Assembly: GCA_017473115.1 (NCBI GenBank)
Contig: JAFUNC010000012.1
Location: 62,001 to 126,000 of the forward strand
Origin: Lachnospiraceae bacterium
GTDB lineage: Bacteria; Bacillota; Clostridia; Lachnospirales; Lachnospiraceae
Direction of reading: 5' to 3'
DNA length: 64,000 bases
Positions 61,955 to 64,000 of the stretch are shown here, one piece after another. The first letter of the stretch is position 1, and every line of letters begins with the position of its first letter. Both the position numbers and the translations under genes were made by a program. The notes beneath the pieces are model-generated. The model made no database searches, was not told the DNA's origin, and saw nothing but the letters and a program-made list of their open reading frames with translations.

Positions 61955-62485
61955 TTACCCGCACATCCACAATGCGATTGCTACGCTTGCCGCCACTCCG
62001 GATGCAGTGGCAATCAAAGCCCCCGTTAACGTATAGCGGGTTTTGGTGATTTTAACCACCATAAAATACACGCTCATTGTATAAAAAACTGTCTCCGTGG
62101 AAGACATAGACAGGGACACTAAAGTACCTATGTAAGAATCCGTGCCGTAGGTTTTAAACAAATCCAATGCAAGGCCCGTAGCTGCTGAAGACGAAAACAT
62201 TTTAATCAAGATAAAAGGAACCACCTCAGCCGGCAATGCAAGATATTTTACAACCGGCGTCAGAATCCATGATAAAAAATCAAAAAAACCGGATGCGCGA
62301 AGCACGCCTACCGCCACCATCAAACCGATTAACGTCGGCATAATTTTAATTACGGTTTGAAAACCGTCTTCCGCGCCTTTGATAAAAAGAGCATACACAT
62401 CCAGTTTGCGCCCTAATCCGATGACCACAATCAGCAAAATAACAACAGGAAGAATCATATTGGAAATCATAACGAGAGTATTCAT
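61955..62485 (-). CDS. spmB: Spore maturation protein B
   Basis: A 176-residue membrane protein of the nucleoside-recognition (Gate) family. It has GAEDGFQTVIKIMPTLIGLM (about 37-56), a helix with SSSAATGLALD (about 98-108), and STETVFYTMSVYF (about 127-139). SpmB works with SpmA in dehydration of the spore core in Bacillus and related spore-formers. Its start is 1 base after the spmA stop, so they are one operon. Its presence suggests that the organism, or its close ancestor, can form spores. Confidence 0.93.
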   Translation of the reverse strand: MNTLVMISNMILPVVILLIVVIGLGRKLDVYALFIKGAEDGFQTVIKIMPTLIGLMVAVGVLRASGFFDFLSWILTPVVKYLALPAEVVPFILIKMFSSSAATGLALDLFKTYGTDSYIGTLVSLSMSSTETVFYTMSVYFMVVKITKTRYTLTGALIATASGVAASVAIALWMCG

Positions 62486-62486
62486 T

Positions 62487-63092
62487 CTACATCCCCCTTT
62501 GCTCTTTGCAAAAGCGGTTCACAATGCAGATAAACACAATTGCCACTACCGTAGAAAACAACGTTGCCAAAATAGCCGGCGCAATGATTCCCGCCGGATT
62601 CTCCGAGCCGTAACTACTGCGATATGCAATCAAATTCACGGGAATTAACTGCAATGAAGATATATTTAAAATCAAAAAGTTACACATATCATTGGTCGCA
62701 ATTCCGGGTGTCAGGCCGCGTTGCTTCCGCAATCCGTCCAATTCCTTCATTGCATTTAAGCCTGCAGGCGTGGCCGCCCAGCCCAGTCCCAGTACATTAG
62801 CAATTACATTCAGCGAAAGATATTCCTCCGCCTTACTTCCCTTTGGTACGTTTGGGAACAGAAAACGCAACGCCGGGCCAATCCATTTGGACAAACGCTC
62901 TACAATCCCTGCTTCCTTAGCAATTTCCATCAATCCTACCCACATGGACATCACACCCATCATGGTAATGCACAGGGTTACGGCATCTTGTGCCGATTGA
63001 ATCGCCGCATCCGTAACCGCCTCTAAATTCCCTGCAAAAGCAGCATAAATAATTCCTATGACAATCATACCGCCCCACAAATAACTCATCAT
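62487..63092 (-). CDS. spmA: Spore maturation protein A (nucleoside recognition domain)
   Basis: A 201-residue membrane protein with the nucleoside-recognition GATE domain: MMGVMSMWVGLMEIAKEAG (about 43-61), NVLGLGWAATPAGLNAM (about 99-115), and ending NRFCKEQRG. It forms a pair with SpmB. The start is ATG 63092 behind AGAGGACTTTT; the overlapping frame from 63159 on the same strand is a shadow. It is the first gene of the operon. Confidence 0.93.
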   Translation of the reverse strand: MMSYLWGGMIVIGIIYAAFAGNLEAVTDAAIQSAQDAVTLCITMMGVMSMWVGLMEIAKEAGIVERLSKWIGPALRFLFPNVPKGSKAEEYLSLNVIANVLGLGWAATPAGLNAMKELDGLRKQRGLTPGIATNDMCNFLILNISSLQLIPVNLIAYRSSYGSENPAGIIAPAILATLFSTVVAIVFICIVNRFCKEQRGM

Positions 63093-63181
63093 AAAAAGTC
63101 CTCTCAGGCATACTGCACCCTTGCTTTTTATAAAATGTATTTGTGACAGCGGTTGTCATATTCGCAGAATGATTATATTTT

Positions 63182-63205
63182 AAAAAAAGGGTGCTGATGC
63201 ACCCT
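63182..63205 (-). terminator. Terminator of the 46-codon gene
   Basis: On the minus strand GGGTGC-atca-GCACCC followed by TTTTTTTA. A strong terminator 5 bases after the stop codon. Confidence 0.92.
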
Positions 63206-63210
63206 CCTGG

Positions 63211-63351
63211 TTATTTCTTTTCTTCTGTTTTATAACTTTGATCACCGGTTACAATGTACAGAATGTGATTGATAATTTCTGTATCACTCCACCCTTTTGC
63301 TCTAAGGTCAAGAATTAACCTTGCAGTTTCTGTCATATTCATAGGCTCCAT
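63211..63351 (-). CDS. 46-residue protein, function unknown
   Basis: A small open frame starting ATG 63351 with GGGGGTG 7 bases upstream. The sequence has a charged helix-turn-helix look (TARLILDLRAKGWSDTEIINHIL, in part LRAKGWSDTEIINHI) and a polar, Lys-rich C-terminus (GDQSYKTEEKK). No membrane helix and no Cys. A near-perfect promoter and a strong terminator enclose it exactly, so it is a self-standing gene. A second ATG at 63342 is also possible. No family recognised. Confidence 0.72.
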   Translation of the reverse strand: MEPMNMTETARLILDLRAKGWSDTEIINHILYIVTGDQSYKTEEKK

Positions 63352-63375
63352 TCCCTACACCCCCTTATTAGGGAT

Positions 63376-63404
63376 ATTGTAGGTTCTTCCCCCCTTTCTG
63401 TCAA
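63376..63404 (-). promoter_or_regulatory. Promoter of the 46-codon gene
   Basis: On the minus strand TTGACA, 17 bases, TACAAT (11 of 12 consensus positions). Transcription would begin near 63369, giving an 18-base leader. Confidence 0.85.
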
Positions 63405-63493
63405 GATTCGTTGTCTTCAGAATTGCCATAATCCCCCTCCTTCTCTTTTGTCTTTTAATTTGTTGATGTATTTATTTGGACCCTCACTGTGGG

Positions 63494-63976
63494 CTACCTT
63501 TTGGTGTATGCTGTTTTTCCCTGGTGTCTTCTTGCAAATTCTCTCTGGCTTGCCTCCATATCGTTCTGTTGCATACGTTGATACTCTTTGACATATATGG
63601 AATTGTGTTTTACCCGACGCACTTCATCATCCAGCATCTTTGTCAAATTACTTCTTTTCTCTTCACAATTAAGAATATAAACCACAAGTGCCTGCAACTC
63701 CGCATCACCTGTTTTCTCTAACGTTTCCTGTGTCGCACAGATAAATATTCGATGCGTACCCTTTTGTAATTCCAATGTGGGGATACCGCGACATTGCTCC
63801 GTAAAATGATAAATGCTCTTTCCTTGGCCAAAAATATCCTCCTTGAGAATATATAGTTCCACCTTCCAGATACTCTTTAAAACATTCGCAATATGTACGG
63901 TAAGCTTTATTCCGTTAGTGCCCTCCCTGTATTCCACAGTATTATTCTTGTCCGCATCGATTTTATATACTTTCAC
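63494..63976 (-). CDS. Hypothetical protein
   Basis: A 160-residue soluble protein, mostly polar, with about equal acidic and basic residues. An N-terminal part with beta-like stretches (YREGTNGIKLTVHIANVLKS, in part KLTVHIANVL; WKVELYILKED) is followed by a Lys/Arg/Gln-rich C-terminal helix (about 100-160) that could be a coiled coil. I do not recognise a family. The ribosome binding site and possible upstream partners are near the window edge. The next gene downstream is the 46-codon unit with its own promoter. Confidence 0.6.
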   Translation of the reverse strand: MKVYKIDADKNNTVEYREGTNGIKLTVHIANVLKSIWKVELYILKEDIFGQGKSIYHFTEQCRGIPTLELQKGTHRIFICATQETLEKTGDAELQALVVYILNCEEKRSNLTKMLDDEVRRVKHNSIYVKEYQRMQQNDMEASQREFARRHQGKTAYTKR

Positions 63977-64000
63977 ATTTGTAATTTTCTCCAGAAACCT

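Noticed and set aside
63355..63429. 24-codon leader peptide ahead of the 46-codon gene
   Set aside because: It has a strong ribosome binding site, but the promoter of the downstream gene lies inside it, so most transcripts would not contain it. It could only be translated from an upstream transcript.

Overview
The window looks like a chromosomal segment of an anaerobic, low-to-mid GC Firmicute of class Clostridia, most likely family Lachnospiraceae. The reasons are the IreB-RuvX-DUF1292 set, type III glutamine synthetase, rubredoxin-first ('reverse') rubrerythrins, a split transketolase, a Lys/Ala-rich protein that I take to carry a DUF6465-like C-terminal domain, SpmA/SpmB, and strong AGGAGG-type ribosome binding sites with sigma-A-like promoters. 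No rRNA, tRNA, CRISPR array, transposase or phage module was seen. Most genes from 6.6 to 46.4 kb lie on the minus strand, so the replication fork probably runs from right to left through this part.

Layout. 0-6.6 kb (plus): murC; a DnaA-box-rich intergenic region; the helicase-loading pair DnaD/DnaB-like plus DnaI; a divergent PRPP synthetase; an orphan pseudopilin; and queT behind a probable preQ1-I riboswitch. 6.6-10.7 kb (minus): glutamine synthetase III, a sugar nucleotidyltransferase and galE. 10.9-16.4 kb (minus): ireB-ruvX-DUF1292-RNase J-ylbF-mltG-like-trmR-trhP, a close match to the Bacillus yrzL-yrrK-yrzB...yrrL-yrrM-yrrN order that includes wobble-uridine tRNA modification. 16.5-33.6 kb: a stretched version of the classical hrcA-grpE-dnaK-dnaJ-prmA-rsmE-mtaB order, interrupted by a GTPase with a small membrane partner, recU, a GNAT protein, cysteine desulfurase and thiI with a two-component system between them, and an HPr-like protein without the phosphoryl-transfer histidine. 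A perfect CIRCE operator precedes hrcA.

33.8-42.6 kb (minus): PAS-GGDEF diguanylate cyclase, the Lys/Ala-rich protein, uppP, an aminotransferase, a zinc-ribbon protein, and a beta-glucoside set (GH1 glycosidase, cellobiose 2-epimerase-like protein, aldose 1-epimerase). 42.6-46.3 kb: dnaX-ybaB-recR and phosphofructokinase. 46.6-49.3 kb (plus) is a peroxide-defence cluster: a PerR-like regulator, a reverse rubrerythrin, a flavin reductase-rubredoxin-rubredoxin-rubrerythrin fusion and a small rubredoxin, with a 57-bp tandem repeat between the two rubrerythrin genes.

49.3-50.7 kb is an AT-rich island of four very small, mostly membrane, proteins under a perfect consensus promoter, divergent from an HTH regulator with a candidate operator between them. 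50.9-54.1 kb holds two polytopic membrane proteins (GT-C-like and O-antigen-ligase-like). 54.2-63.1 kb: an SDR, split transketolase, a membrane-anchored DUF885 metallopeptidase, deoC with a DUF368 (polyprenyl-phosphate flippase family) protein, an HTH-membrane regulator and spmAB. The right edge has a 46-codon gene with its own consensus promoter and terminator, and an unrecognised 160-residue protein.

The places most worth following up are the DnaA-box cluster upstream of the helicase-loader genes, the four-domain rubrerythrin fusion with its near-identical neighbour, the AT-rich microprotein island, the GTPase/microprotein pair, and several palindromic repeats in intergenic regions.
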